A stretch of 64,000 nucleotides of DNA, taken from NCBI GenBank assembly GCA_020403265.1, contig JADBXZ010000014.1, positions 124,001 through 188,000 on the forward strand, written 5' to 3'. The translations under genes and the position numbers were made by a program. The notes beneath the pieces are model-generated. The model was not told the origin of the DNA. It saw nothing but the letters and a program-made list of their open reading frames with translations, and searched no databases. Numbering within the stretch: position 1 is the first letter of the stretch; every line of letters begins with the position of its first letter. Positions 47,616-57,023 of this stretch are shown piece by piece. Source of the DNA: Bacteroidota bacterium (GTDB taxonomy: Bacteria; Bacteroidota; Bacteroidia; B-17B0; Aurantibacillaceae).

Positions 47616-50498
47616 TTATTTTTTACTTTTCTTCACCTTCTCCTTAGTAAACAAATCCGCCGTATACTTTTCGTATAACTCAAATAAAAATTCCATTCTA
47701 TTAGCTTCACTAGTGAATGGCTTCGGACGATATGCTAAATCAACGGCTTTATCTAACTCAATATGCGCTTTTACTAACGATGGTGGCATTTTTTCTGTAT
47801 CGTATAATACTGCTAACGAACTATCAGAAAATTGAGTTCTAATATCCAATACTTTTTGTATAGCTTTTTTAATTTGCTCAGCTTGTTTTACCGAAATGTT
47901 TTCCGGCCAAGGAAAATTATTATATACTATTTCATTTGAATATCTGTACCTGTTTTCTAATCTTCCACAAACCGAACTGACCCATGCCATGTGCATGGAC
48001 GATTGTAAAACGCCTAAATGATATAAACTTGAGTCGGCAATAATACTACCGGTGTTATTCGCAATAAAACTTTTATCGAAAAATCCCATTGGTATTACTT
48101 TTCTATTTTCTGAAGATGTTAGCGGAATAAAAATATAATCAGATTTTGGTTGACGAATTTCACCAAATTGATAGGGAAATAATGCTAATTTTTTTGTTGC
48201 CTCTCTAGTACTTTTTTCTCTCAAATCTTTTACTGCTTTAATTCTATTTGAGAGCTCTTTACTTTTGACCAAATCGGAAGGATTGAAATCCTCTAGCCAC
48301 AAACACCACTTAATACCACCATTTAAAAATTCCTGACCACTTACTAATTTTCTACAATATTTTTCAAAAACCTTGTCTTTTATGCAAAGTTCTTCTTTTA
48401 AATAGCTTTCAATAATCAAAAATCCACCATCATTGGGCATACTTCCAAAAGAAATTTCGGGGACATTACAAATTGGCGTTCTTCTTTTTTCAATAAAAAT
48501 ATCTTTTGCATCAACTAAATAAGGATTAATGTTTTTAGCTTTTACTTCGAGCGCTTCACCTTTAATATCTTCATATTCAAAAATACTTTTATTAGTTGTG
48601 TCAAAGTTAGCGAAGCCGATTATCACACAATAAACAGCAGCATTTCCTTTTGCTTCATTACTCCATTTAAATGTGCGATGCGCAAAATGAATTTTAATTC
48701 CGTATTTCTTGAGCATTTGCCCCCACAAGATACTTGTTTGTTCGCCTTGCACAATGGAGTTGGTACTAACAAATGCTACTTTCGTTTTTGTGTTTTGTAT
48801 GTATTTGGCGGCTTTGATATACCAAGCCGTAACATAATCTAAAACTCCTGCGCCTTGTATGTTATCAAATTCTTTTACAACATCATCACGCTGAGATTGA
48901 GACATGATTTTTGCGCCGATAAATGGCGGATTTCCAATGATGTAGTTGTACTTTGGTTCGCTTTCTTTTCTTAGTATTTTTAACCCTTGATATGAAACAT
49001 CAGGGGAATGTATTTCAAGTTTATATTTTTTTTCTGGTTCATTAATTACATGTGAAATTTCAATTTTATCAGCATATAATTTTTTAACAAATGCGTCTTC
49101 GGTTTCAAACGTATGCCAATTTATTTTTAGAGCATCTCCATGAACAATCATAGCCGCTTTTTTTAATGGCAGGCGTGCAAAGTACTGTCCAAACTCATTG
49201 CTAATTGCCATGTTCATTTGATGGTCTATTAACCACATGGCCACTTCAGCAATACGGGCAGGAAATTCTTCATACTCGATACCGTACATTTGGTCAACGT
49301 TGAGTTGAATCAATGCACTTACATCAATAATTGTTTGGCCAGATTTATTTAAGGCACGAATTATTTCTAATTCTAATAAGCGTAATTCGCGATAAGTAAT
49401 AACTAAGAAATTGCCGCAACCGCAAGCAGGGTCAAGGAATTTTAGAGTGCCAAGTCGTTTATGAAATTCTGCTAATTTATTTTTGTTACCTTTTATGTTC
49501 TCAAATTCTGCCCATAGCTCATCTAAGAATAAAGGCTTTATTAATTTTAGAATGTTCTTTTCACTTGTATAATGCGCCCCCAAGTTTCTTCTTTCTTTAG
49601 GATTCATTACACTTTGGAACATAGAACCAAATATGGCAGGCGAAATTTTGCTCCAATCGATATAACAACACTCTAATAATGCCTGGCGCATTTTGCTATC
49701 AAAACTTGCAGTTGGCAAAGTTTCTTCAAACAGTTTACCATTTACATAAGGAAATTCGGCAAGTTGTTCATCCAAATTTTTGAAGCGTTTATCATTAGGT
49801 GTATTAAGCACCTGAAATAATTCTTGCAATTTACCTGCAAGATCGCTACCGTCTTCCGAAGTTCGTTGCTCAATAAAATCCTGAAATTGCTGTTTATTAA
49901 AGATGGTCGTATCTTCTGCAAATAAGCAGAACAGAATACGAACCAGATATACTTCTAATGGATGACCTTCATAGCCGATTTCTTCTAGTCTATCATGAAG
50001 TTTACCCATCAATTCAGCCGCCTTGATGTTGGCAGGGTCTTGTTCCTTATAAACTTTCTTTTGATAACCTGAGATAAAACCGAATAAGTGAACGTTTTTT
50101 ACTAAGTCAGATAAATGAAATTCATTTGTTGTTTTCTCTTCGGTATCGTATAAGCGGAAAACATCAAAGTCGCAAACTAAAATGTACTTAGGTAATTCGT
50201 GAGATTTAAGCCCATGTGCGTAATCTTTGGCTTGTTCAAAGGCTTTATCTAAGTTCTTGCCCTTGCTTTTCATTTCAATCAAAATGGTTCCCTTCCAAAG
50301 CAAATCAATATAGCCATCGGCTTCATTAAGTTTTTTAACCTTATGCTCAAAGGTTCCAATTTTTTTTCGAGGCACGCCAAATACGTCAAAGAAAGCATCT
50401 AAGAAAGGTTTTGCGTCCGCTTCTTCATTATGTGTGGCAGCCCATTCCTTTGAGAACTTAACTGCACGCTCTTTTATTTCGTTCCAACTTAATGCCAT
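47616..50498 (-). CDS. MmeI-like (type IIL/IIG) bifunctional restriction-modification enzyme
   Basis: N-terminal nuclease motif 'GYIDLLWKGTILIEMKSKGKNL'; MTase motif I 'LKFLDPACGCGNFLVITYREL' and motif IV 'NPPFIGAKIM'; C-terminal 'CGRLENRYRYSNEIVYNNFPWP'. Confidence 0.93.
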   Translation of the reverse strand: MALSWNEIKERAVKFSKEWAATHNEEADAKPFLDAFFDVFGVPRKKIGTFEHKVKKLNEADGYIDLLWKGTILIEMKSKGKNLDKAFEQAKDYAHGLKSHELPKYILVCDFDVFRLYDTEEKTTNEFHLSDLVKNVHLFGFISGYQKKVYKEQDPANIKAAELMGKLHDRLEEIGYEGHPLEVYLVRILFCLFAEDTTIFNKQQFQDFIEQRTSEDGSDLAGKLQELFQVLNTPNDKRFKNLDEQLAEFPYVNGKLFEETLPTASFDSKMRQALLECCYIDWSKISPAIFGSMFQSVMNPKERRNLGAHYTSEKNILKLIKPLFLDELWAEFENIKGNKNKLAEFHKRLGTLKFLDPACGCGNFLVITYRELRLLELEIIRALNKSGQTIIDVSALIQLNVDQMYGIEYEEFPARIAEVAMWLIDHQMNMAISNEFGQYFARLPLKKAAMIVHGDALKINWHTFETEDAFVKKLYADKIEISHVINEPEKKYKLEIHSPDVSYQGLKILRKESEPKYNYIIGNPPFIGAKIMSQSQRDDVVKEFDNIQGAGVLDYVTAWYIKAAKYIQNTKTKVAFVSTNSIVQGEQTSILWGQMLKKYGIKIHFAHRTFKWSNEAKGNAAVYCVIIGFANFDTTNKSIFEYEDIKGEALEVKAKNINPYLVDAKDIFIEKRRTPICNVPEISFGSMPNDGGFLIIESYLKEELCIKDKVFEKYCRKLVSGQEFLNGGIKWCLWLEDFNPSDLVKSKELSNRIKAVKDLREKSTREATKKLALFPYQFGEIRQPKSDYIFIPLTSSENRKVIPMGFFDKSFIANNTGSIIADSSLYHLGVLQSSMHMAWVSSVCGRLENRYRYSNEIVYNNFPWPENISVKQAEQIKKAIQKVLDIRTQFSDSSLAVLYDTEKMPPSLVKAHIELDKAVDLAYRPKPFTSEANRMEFLFELYEKYTADLFTKEKVKKSKK

Positions 50499-50661
50499 AA
50501 ACCTGAATAAAATATAAAATTAAAAAAGTAATAGAATTAAACAGCTATAAATCGTAGTAATTTAGGTTATTTATGCATAAACAGCCATGTTCGCTCTACT
50601 TGATCAGTCATCCAAAGCTTTTAACCGACTTTTTAGTATTTTAAGTTGCACTATTTTTAAA

Positions 50662-50705
50662 TTTTTACGCAGGATTGGAAATCCTATGGAGCTAGTACCA
50701 AAATC
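50662..50705 (+). repeat. Island repeat copy 4 (truncated to left end)
   Basis: tttttacgcaggattggaaatcctatggagctagtaccaaaatc. Confidence 0.75.
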
Positions 50706-50787
50706 ATAATTTCACTTATGTTTTTCTAATAAGTTTATAAATTTTCCTAACTTAGTTAGAATTAATTTTTTTATTAAAATCAATCAA

Positions 50788-51420
50788 ATGGGTGAAATAA
50801 ATATAAAATCAACAACAATTGAAAAATCAATTGAGCTACTTCAGGATCTTTTAAAATGTCTTGTTGGTAAACCAATTAGTGAAATAGGTTCTTTACTTGA
50901 AGATAAAGTAAAGTTATGGAGGCTTAAAAATCAAATTACAACTTTAAATAAAGTTAAGTCCATTTGTGAAAATGAAAATGTTCCTTTTAAACAGGTTAAT
51001 TTAAAAATAGTTTTTCCTTACTTAGAAGGTATTTCTTTAGAAGATAATAATACTATACAAACTTTGTGGGCAAATCTACTTGTTAACTATATGGACGAAA
51101 AAAAGAAATTAGAAGCCACCGTTTATCCAGAAATATTAAGACAACTTTCATCCAAAGATGTTGAAATTTTGGAGAATTATTATAAAGGAGAAATTTTTTA
51201 TGATTATAATAATCTCCCTGTAAGAAAAACCAATGAGGATTTGAAATATTCTATTCACGAATTAGCTAATTTAGAAAGATTAGGCTTAATTAGGCCAGTA
51301 CTTAAAATTTATAATACTAGTGGTAGAGGTACAGGCATATTCTCAAGATTAGAAGTTGAGTATGCCTCAATAAAGGTATCTGTTTTTGGTGATTTATTTT
51401 TTAATGCCTGCCATCGATAA
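50788..51420 (+). CDS. Abi-alpha / DUF4393-family protein
   Basis: 'YLEGISLEDNNTIQTLWANLLVNYMDEKKKLEATVYPEILRQLSSKDVEILENYYKG' matches the DUF4393/Abi-alpha pattern. Confidence 0.82.
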   Translation: MGEINIKSTTIEKSIELLQDLLKCLVGKPISEIGSLLEDKVKLWRLKNQITTLNKVKSICENENVPFKQVNLKIVFPYLEGISLEDNNTIQTLWANLLVNYMDEKKKLEATVYPEILRQLSSKDVEILENYYKGEIFYDYNNLPVRKTNEDLKYSIHELANLERLGLIRPVLKIYNTSGRGTGIFSRLEVEYASIKVSVFGDLFFNACHR

Positions 51421-51532
51421 TCTATTTTTTTATCTTTTATTTCTATACTCAAAGTATTAATAGCTTTTATTTAGGTTGAAATAATATATATGTTCCATCA
51501 TTCTCAAAGATTTGAAATCCTTTTACTCTTGG

Positions 51533-51632
51533 GTTTTTCCGAAGGATTACAAATACTGCGGAGCTAGTGATTGCAAATCTCAGTACTTAAAGTTTTTGCG
51601 TAGCTTTACAAAAGCAGCGCAGCGACAAATTA
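51533..51632 (+). repeat. Island repeat copy 5
   Basis: tttttccgaaggattacaaatactgcggagctagtgattgcaaatctcagtacttaaagtttttgcgtagctttacaaaagcagcgcagcgacaaatt. Confidence 0.88.
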
Positions 51633-51648
51633 CAATTCCTAAGAAATT

Positions 51649-52953
51649 TTATGAAATCGTTTTTCGTAACTTAAATCTATATTTTGCAGTTATTAGTTTT
51701 GTTGAAACTTTTATTAATTGTTTCCCTAAAAAATTAGTTGGCATGTGTTTTCGGAATGAGTAGCCTAAATTTTTTTGTTTTTCTTTTCTTTGATCTAAAT
51801 GCTTTTTTATATCATTTACCCATTCTTTTTCCTTTTTCTTTGTTTTACTAATATTTTTCTTTGATTTATTTTTTTGAGCGATAGAGCTAATTTCCATTAC
51901 TTCTGAATGAACATTTCTAATATGATTATAAGAAATACTGTTATACAAATTGAAATAACGGATATAGCTAACATATTTTTTTTCAATTAAAGTTTTTTCA
52001 ATTAAATTTTCAATTATTTCGCAACAATCATCCAAAAAACTATGAAAGGTTAAAATATAATTTGAATACGCAATACTTATTTGTTCGTAGGAAGGAGATG
52101 TTAAATGTGTCAATACAACATTTGCATTATGGCTATTTTTATAAATACTAAAATATTCGTCCTCCGCCTCTTCAAAAGTTTTAAACGCTTTTATTTTTGG
52201 GATTTCTTCTTTTTTTGTTTCTATCAAAAAATAATTATGCTTATACTTTGTTTCAATGTCAAGCCATTGTTTTCGAACTTGTATGTAATTTCTACTGAAG
52301 ACATCACTTAATTTCTCAAAATATTTATATTCTTTTATAGTGTTGACGACTACAGCTTTATCTTCTGTAGTAAGCATATCTTTCTTAGAAAGTAAATAAT
52401 GAAATCTTAGTAATTTTTTATCTTCTTTAAATTCTTTTAGTTTTGCATTAAACAATAAATCTGAAATTTCAACCAAGGTTGCCCAATTATGGTCTAATTT
52501 GTTTCTAATTTGAAGTTCAACAATTATAGAATCATTTTTTATACATAGGAATAAATGCAAAGATCTATAACCCTCTTCTTGAGGTTTACTAATATAATCA
52601 TACTCCTTCTTTATCTCTATTTCAGGTGTGTTTTTTAACACCTCTTTTAGTTTATAAACATCAGCATCAGATTCAACAATACATCTACATCCAGCAATAT
52701 CCCACATCCTATTAAATTTCATATCTTTGTATCTATTCAGTTTACTAATTATAGATTCAAATCTTTTAATTCGGTAGGTCACTATATTCTTTGTTTTATT
52801 TTTATTTATCTTACATAAAATGTTAAAAATCTGAGAAAGTGAAGTTTTATGAGATGTTCTATACCTTTGTAAGGTAGCAAGGGTCTCATCAGATAGGTTT
52901 TCATGTTCCTTTCTAATTCTGTCTCCTAACCTATCAATTTCCCCCTTTGTCAT
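51649..52953 (-). CDS. RelA/SpoT synthetase-domain protein (toxSAS-like candidate) with long C-terminal extension
   Basis: 'VTYRIKRFESIISKLNRYKDMKFNRMWDIAGCRCIV', 'YDYISKPQEEGYRSLHLFL', 'IVELQIRNKLDHNWATLVEISD'; no HD hydrolase domain. Confidence 0.9.
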   Translation of the reverse strand: MTKGEIDRLGDRIRKEHENLSDETLATLQRYRTSHKTSLSQIFNILCKINKNKTKNIVTYRIKRFESIISKLNRYKDMKFNRMWDIAGCRCIVESDADVYKLKEVLKNTPEIEIKKEYDYISKPQEEGYRSLHLFLCIKNDSIIVELQIRNKLDHNWATLVEISDLLFNAKLKEFKEDKKLLRFHYLLSKKDMLTTEDKAVVVNTIKEYKYFEKLSDVFSRNYIQVRKQWLDIETKYKHNYFLIETKKEEIPKIKAFKTFEEAEDEYFSIYKNSHNANVVLTHLTSPSYEQISIAYSNYILTFHSFLDDCCEIIENLIEKTLIEKKYVSYIRYFNLYNSISYNHIRNVHSEVMEISSIAQKNKSKKNISKTKKKEKEWVNDIKKHLDQRKEKQKNLGYSFRKHMPTNFLGKQLIKVSTKLITAKYRFKLRKTIS

Positions 52954-52995
52954 TTTATTCTTTTTTATTATTTATTCTAATTTTCTTTAGCCAAA

Positions 52996-53019
52996 AAAAC
53001 CAACATCGCTGTTGGTTTT
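52996..53019 (-). terminator. Rho-independent terminator downstream of nrdA
   Basis: Perfect stem AAAACCAACA-tcgc-TGTTGGTTTT with flanking T-tract on the minus strand. Confidence 0.85.
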
Positions 53020-53044
53020 CCTTTTAATTTATTTGGTCAAAGCA

Positions 53045-53085
53045 GGCTTCGACTCCGCTCAGCCTGACGCAGAATCAGCCTGACG
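53045..53085. repeat. Short dispersed-type repeat 'ggcttcgactccgctcagcctgac' with partial second unit
   Basis: ggcttcgactccgctcagcctgac (53045-53068) followed by cagcctgacg (53076-53085), between nrdA stop and terminator. Confidence 0.5.
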
Positions 53086-53089
53086 TTAA

Positions 53090-55501
53090 CTAACTCCCAC
53101 AAGCTTCACAGGCATCCGGGTTATCTAAACTACAAGCCAATTGTGCTTGTTGTTCTTCTACACTCAATAAATGTGTTTGGCCGCGTTCTACCAACAAGGC
53201 ATCTTCGTTGCCCAATACCGGTACTTTTAAGGCATCGTGGTCTACCGTAAACTTAATGGCATCTGCTGCTGCTTTGGTACGTAAGTAATACATACCGGTT
53301 TTTAAACCTTTTTTCCAGGCATAAAAATGGGCACTGCTCATTTTAGCAAAGTTGGCATCTTGTATAAACAGGTTTAAACTTTGGCTTTGGTCAATAAAAG
53401 CACCGCGGTCAGCTGCCATGTCAATAATGGTGCGTTGTTTAATTTCCCAAACGGTTTTGTACAATTCTTTAATGTTGGCAGGTATTTCGGCAATGTTTTG
53501 GATAGAGCCGTTAGCCGCAATAATTTTGTTTTTTAACGAGTCATTCCAGATGCCTAATTTTACTAAATCACGCAATAAGTGTTTGTTTACAACCACAAAC
53601 TCGCCACTTAACACACGGCGTGTATAGATGTTGCTGGTGTATGGCTCAAAACACTCGTTATTACCTAAAATTTGAGAGGTGCTGGCTGTTGGCATCGGTG
53701 CTAACAATAAACTGTTTCTTACACCGTATTGTAAAATTTCTTCTTTTAAAATATCCCACTCCCAACGGCTGCTTGGTTTTACACCCCACATATCCTGTTG
53801 GAAAATACCTTTGCTGATTGGTGAGCCTTCGTAACTTTCGTAAGGTCCTTCCACCTTAGCCAAATCTTTACTGGCTGTTAACGCAGCAAAATAAATGGTT
53901 TCAAAAATTTCAGAATTTAAACGCTTAGCTTCTTCACTTTCAAAAGGGTAACGCATTAAAATAAAGGCATCGGCTAAACCTTGCACACCTAAACCAATTG
54001 GGCGATGGCGCATGTTACTGTTACGTGCTTCAGGCACCGGGTAGTAATTGCGGTCAATAATTTTGTTTAAGTTTTTGGTGGCAACGTAAGTAATTTCAAA
54101 TAATTTGTTGTGGTCAAATGTTCCTGTTTTTTCATCCACAAAACGCGGTAAAGCTATACTGGCTAAGTTACAAACAGCCACTTCATCCGGACTGGTGTAC
54201 TCAATAATTTCGGTACATAAGTTACTAGATTTAATGGTACCTAAATTTTGTTGGTTAGATTTACCGTTTGCGGCATCTTTAAACAACATGTATGGGTTAC
54301 CGGTTTCAATTTGTGCTGCAATAATCTCAGCCCACAAATCACGTGCTTTAATTTGTTTACGGAATTTACCTTGCGCTTCGTAAGAAGTATACAATTTTTC
54401 AAAGGCTTCGCTGTGGCAATCGCTTAAGCCCGGACATTCGTTAGGACACATTAAGCTCCAAACGCCTTCTTCCTCCACTCGCTTCATAAATAAATCCGAA
54501 ATCCATAAAGCCGTAAATAAATCACGCGCTCTTAATTCTTCTTTACCATGGTTTTTGCGTAGATCTAAAAATTCAAAAATATCTGCATGCCAAGGCTCTA
54601 AATAAACCGCAATGGATCCTTTACGTTTTCCACCGCCTTGATCAACGTAACGAGCTGTTTCGTTGTATACTTTTAGCATTGGTAAAATACCGTTGCTGGT
54701 TCCGTTGGTTCCTTTAATATATGAACCGGTTGCACGCACATTATGAATGCTGATACCAATTCCGCCGGCACTTTGCGAAATTTTAGCGCATTGTTTTAAG
54801 GTATCGTAAATCCCATCAATGCTGTCATCCTTCACTTGTAATAAAAAGCAAGAACTCATTTGCGGTTTTGGCGTACCGGCATTAAATAATGTTGGCGTTG
54901 CATGTGTAAACCAACGCTCACTCATTAAGTTGTATGTTTTTAAAGCACTGTCAATGTCGTTTTTATGAATCCCAACAGCTACGCGCATAATCATGTGTTG
55001 CGGACGCTCGGCCACTTTACCGTTCATTTTTAACAAGTACGAACGTTCAAGCGTTTTAAATCCAAAATAATCGTAACCAAAGTCTCTGTCGTAAATAATC
55101 GATGAATCTAAAATATGGGCATTGTTCATTACAATTTCGTAAACATCATCTGCAATTAAAGCGGCACGCAAATTTGTTTTCGGGTCAATGTAATTATACA
55201 ACTCCTCTACCGTTTTTGAAAAACTTTTAATGGTATTTTTATGTAGGTTACTAACGGCTATACGCGAAGCCAACGATGCGTAATCAGGATGACGCACGGT
55301 TAGGGATGCAGCGGTTTCAGCAGCTAGATTATCCAATTCAATAGTGGTTACACCATCGTAAACACCATCAATTACTTTTTTTGCAACTTGTATGGGATCT
55401 ACATGTGCAGGATCTAAGCCGTAGCTTAGTTTTTGAACGCGAGCGGTAATTTTGTCAAACTTTACCGATTCTTTTGTGCCATCTCTTTTAATTACGAACA
55501 T
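53090..55501 (-). CDS. nrdA: Ribonucleoside-diphosphate reductase, alpha subunit (class Ia, ATP-cone)
   Basis: N-terminal ATP-cone '[25 protein letters not shown]', '[15 protein letters not shown]', 'NLCTEI', '[27 protein letters not shown]', C-terminal 'CEACGS'. Confidence 0.97.
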   Translation of the reverse strand: MFVIKRDGTKESVKFDKITARVQKLSYGLDPAHVDPIQVAKKVIDGVYDGVTTIELDNLAAETAASLTVRHPDYASLASRIAVSNLHKNTIKSFSKTVEELYNYIDPKTNLRAALIADDVYEIVMNNAHILDSSIIYDRDFGYDYFGFKTLERSYLLKMNGKVAERPQHMIMRVAVGIHKNDIDSALKTYNLMSERWFTHATPTLFNAGTPKPQMSSCFLLQVKDDSIDGIYDTLKQCAKISQSAGGIGISIHNVRATGSYIKGTNGTSNGILPMLKVYNETARYVDQGGGKRKGSIAVYLEPWHADIFEFLDLRKNHGKEELRARDLFTALWISDLFMKRVEEEGVWSLMCPNECPGLSDCHSEAFEKLYTSYEAQGKFRKQIKARDLWAEIIAAQIETGNPYMLFKDAANGKSNQQNLGTIKSSNLCTEIIEYTSPDEVAVCNLASIALPRFVDEKTGTFDHNKLFEITYVATKNLNKIIDRNYYPVPEARNSNMRHRPIGLGVQGLADAFILMRYPFESEEAKRLNSEIFETIYFAALTASKDLAKVEGPYESYEGSPISKGIFQQDMWGVKPSSRWEWDILKEEILQYGVRNSLLLAPMPTASTSQILGNNECFEPYTSNIYTRRVLSGEFVVVNKHLLRDLVKLGIWNDSLKNKIIAANGSIQNIAEIPANIKELYKTVWEIKQRTIIDMAADRGAFIDQSQSLNLFIQDANFAKMSSAHFYAWKKGLKTGMYYLRTKAAADAIKFTVDHDALKVPVLGNEDALLVERGQTHLLSVEEQQAQLACSLDNPDACEACGS

Positions 55502-55620
55502 ATTGCCAAGGTTTTTTTAGATTATACTTAAGTAGCTTGATTGAGTTTACAAGGTACTATCGTTTTGATGCTTTTAGTGTTATTTTATTTTATTCTATTA
55601 ACAGTTAATTGTTTAATTTA

Positions 55621-55705
55621 CTTTAGCGTTTTGCTTACGTTTGAGGGGTTAAGGTCCCCATACAAGTTGCTAAACTTGTTCAAATAATTGCTACAAACGT
55701 TAAAG
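55621..55705. other. Structured palindromic element between nrdB and nrdA
   Basis: Outer stem CTTTAGCGTTT (55621-55631)/AAACGTTAAAG (55695-55705); competing ACGTTTG/CAAACGT; inner GGGG-ttaaggt-CCCC and ACAAGTT-gcta-AACTTGT hairpins. Confidence 0.6.
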
Positions 55706-55721
55706 GTTTGTTTTTCCCCGA

Positions 55722-56696
55722 CTAAAAGTCTTCGTCTAATTTAAAAACGTTACTTTGTTCGGTTTTGCCCATTACCCCTGCTTTTTGGTATTCGCCAACT
55801 CGTTTTTCAAAGAAGTTGGTTTTACCTTGCAATGAAATCATTTCCATGAAATCAAACGGGTTGGTGGCGTTATAAAATTTACTGCAGCCGAGGGCTAGCA
55901 ATAAACGGTCGGCACAAAACTCAATGTACTGACACATTAAATCTGAATTCATGCCAATTAATTTAACCGGAATGGCGTCTACTACAAATTTCTTTTCAAT
56001 TAAAACGGCATCCGTAATAATTTTGGTAACTTGCTCTTTAGGTAATTGGTTTTTTACGTAATTGGTGTACAATAAACAAGCAAAATCGCAATGCATACCC
56101 TCATCACGGCTGATGAGTTCGTTGCTAAACGATAAGCCCGGCATTAAACCGCGTTTTTTTAACCAAAAAATAGAGCAAAATGAACCGGAAAAGAAAATAC
56201 CTTCTACGGCAGCAAAGGCTATTAAACGTTCGGCAAAACTTCCGTTGCTAATCCAACGTAAAGCCCACTCCGCTTTTTCACCAACACAAGGTACAGTATC
56301 AACTGCATGTAAAAGTTTATCTTTTTCAACCGGATCTTTAATGTAAGTATCAATTAATAACGAATAGGTTTCAGAATGGATGTTTTCCATCATGATTTGA
56401 AATCCGTAAAAACAACGCGCCTCAGGGTACTGCACTTCATTTAAGAAGTTAATGGCTAAATTCTCATTCACAATACCATCACTGGCAGCAAAAAAAGCTA
56501 ACACGTGTTTAATAAAATGACGCTCGTTGTCATTTAATTTATTATTCCAATCGCTAATATCAGCCGCTAAATCTATTTCCTCAGCAGTCCAAAAGCTGGC
56601 TTCTGATTTTTTATAAAATTCCCATATATCTTTATACTTAATAGGGAATAAAACAAATCTATCTTTGTTTTCGGCTAATATTGGTTCGTTGGTCAT
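55722..56696 (-). CDS. nrdB: Ribonucleoside-diphosphate reductase, beta subunit (eukaryote-like class Ia)
   Basis: '[15 protein letters not shown]', '[30 protein letters not shown]', C-terminal 'FKLDEDF'. Confidence 0.97.
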   Translation of the reverse strand: MTNEPILAENKDRFVLFPIKYKDIWEFYKKSEASFWTAEEIDLAADISDWNNKLNDNERHFIKHVLAFFAASDGIVNENLAINFLNEVQYPEARCFYGFQIMMENIHSETYSLLIDTYIKDPVEKDKLLHAVDTVPCVGEKAEWALRWISNGSFAERLIAFAAVEGIFFSGSFCSIFWLKKRGLMPGLSFSNELISRDEGMHCDFACLLYTNYVKNQLPKEQVTKIITDAVLIEKKFVVDAIPVKLIGMNSDLMCQYIEFCADRLLLALGCSKFYNATNPFDFMEMISLQGKTNFFEKRVGEYQKAGVMGKTEQSNVFKLDEDF

Positions 56697-57023
56697 AATG
56701 ATATAAAAGTGTTTATGTTTGGTTAGTGTTCGTTTAACGTAAATGCAAATAAATGCAAAAATGATTTCATAAGAACAACAAATGAATTAACACTTAGCTT
56801 AAGTTTTAAACAGACAAAATTGACAGGTATCTGTTGATAAACTTTAATGCCATTGATTTACAAGCGAATAAAAAAAAAGCAAAAAAAAGTGCATAAATGG
56901 TTGCAATTGTAATTTTATTTTTTTAAGTGAATAGAGCTGTTTTTAGTAGTTTTATAAAAATACACAGTATTTGCAACCTTTTCCATTACTTTTCGTTAAA
57001 AATGATTAATCAATAGCTAAACT

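Noticed and set aside
44708-51632. Classical integron cassette array (attC sites)
   Set aside because: No IntI in the window, no consistent RYYYAAC...GTTRRRY core pairs (a lone GTTAGAT occurs near copy 2), and one module is in the opposite orientation. Cassette-like behaviour is therefore proposed only by analogy.
51512-51763. Plus-strand ORF 83 aa over repeat copy 5
   Set aside because: Translation of the repeat plus antisense of the RelA/SpoT 3' end; not a gene.
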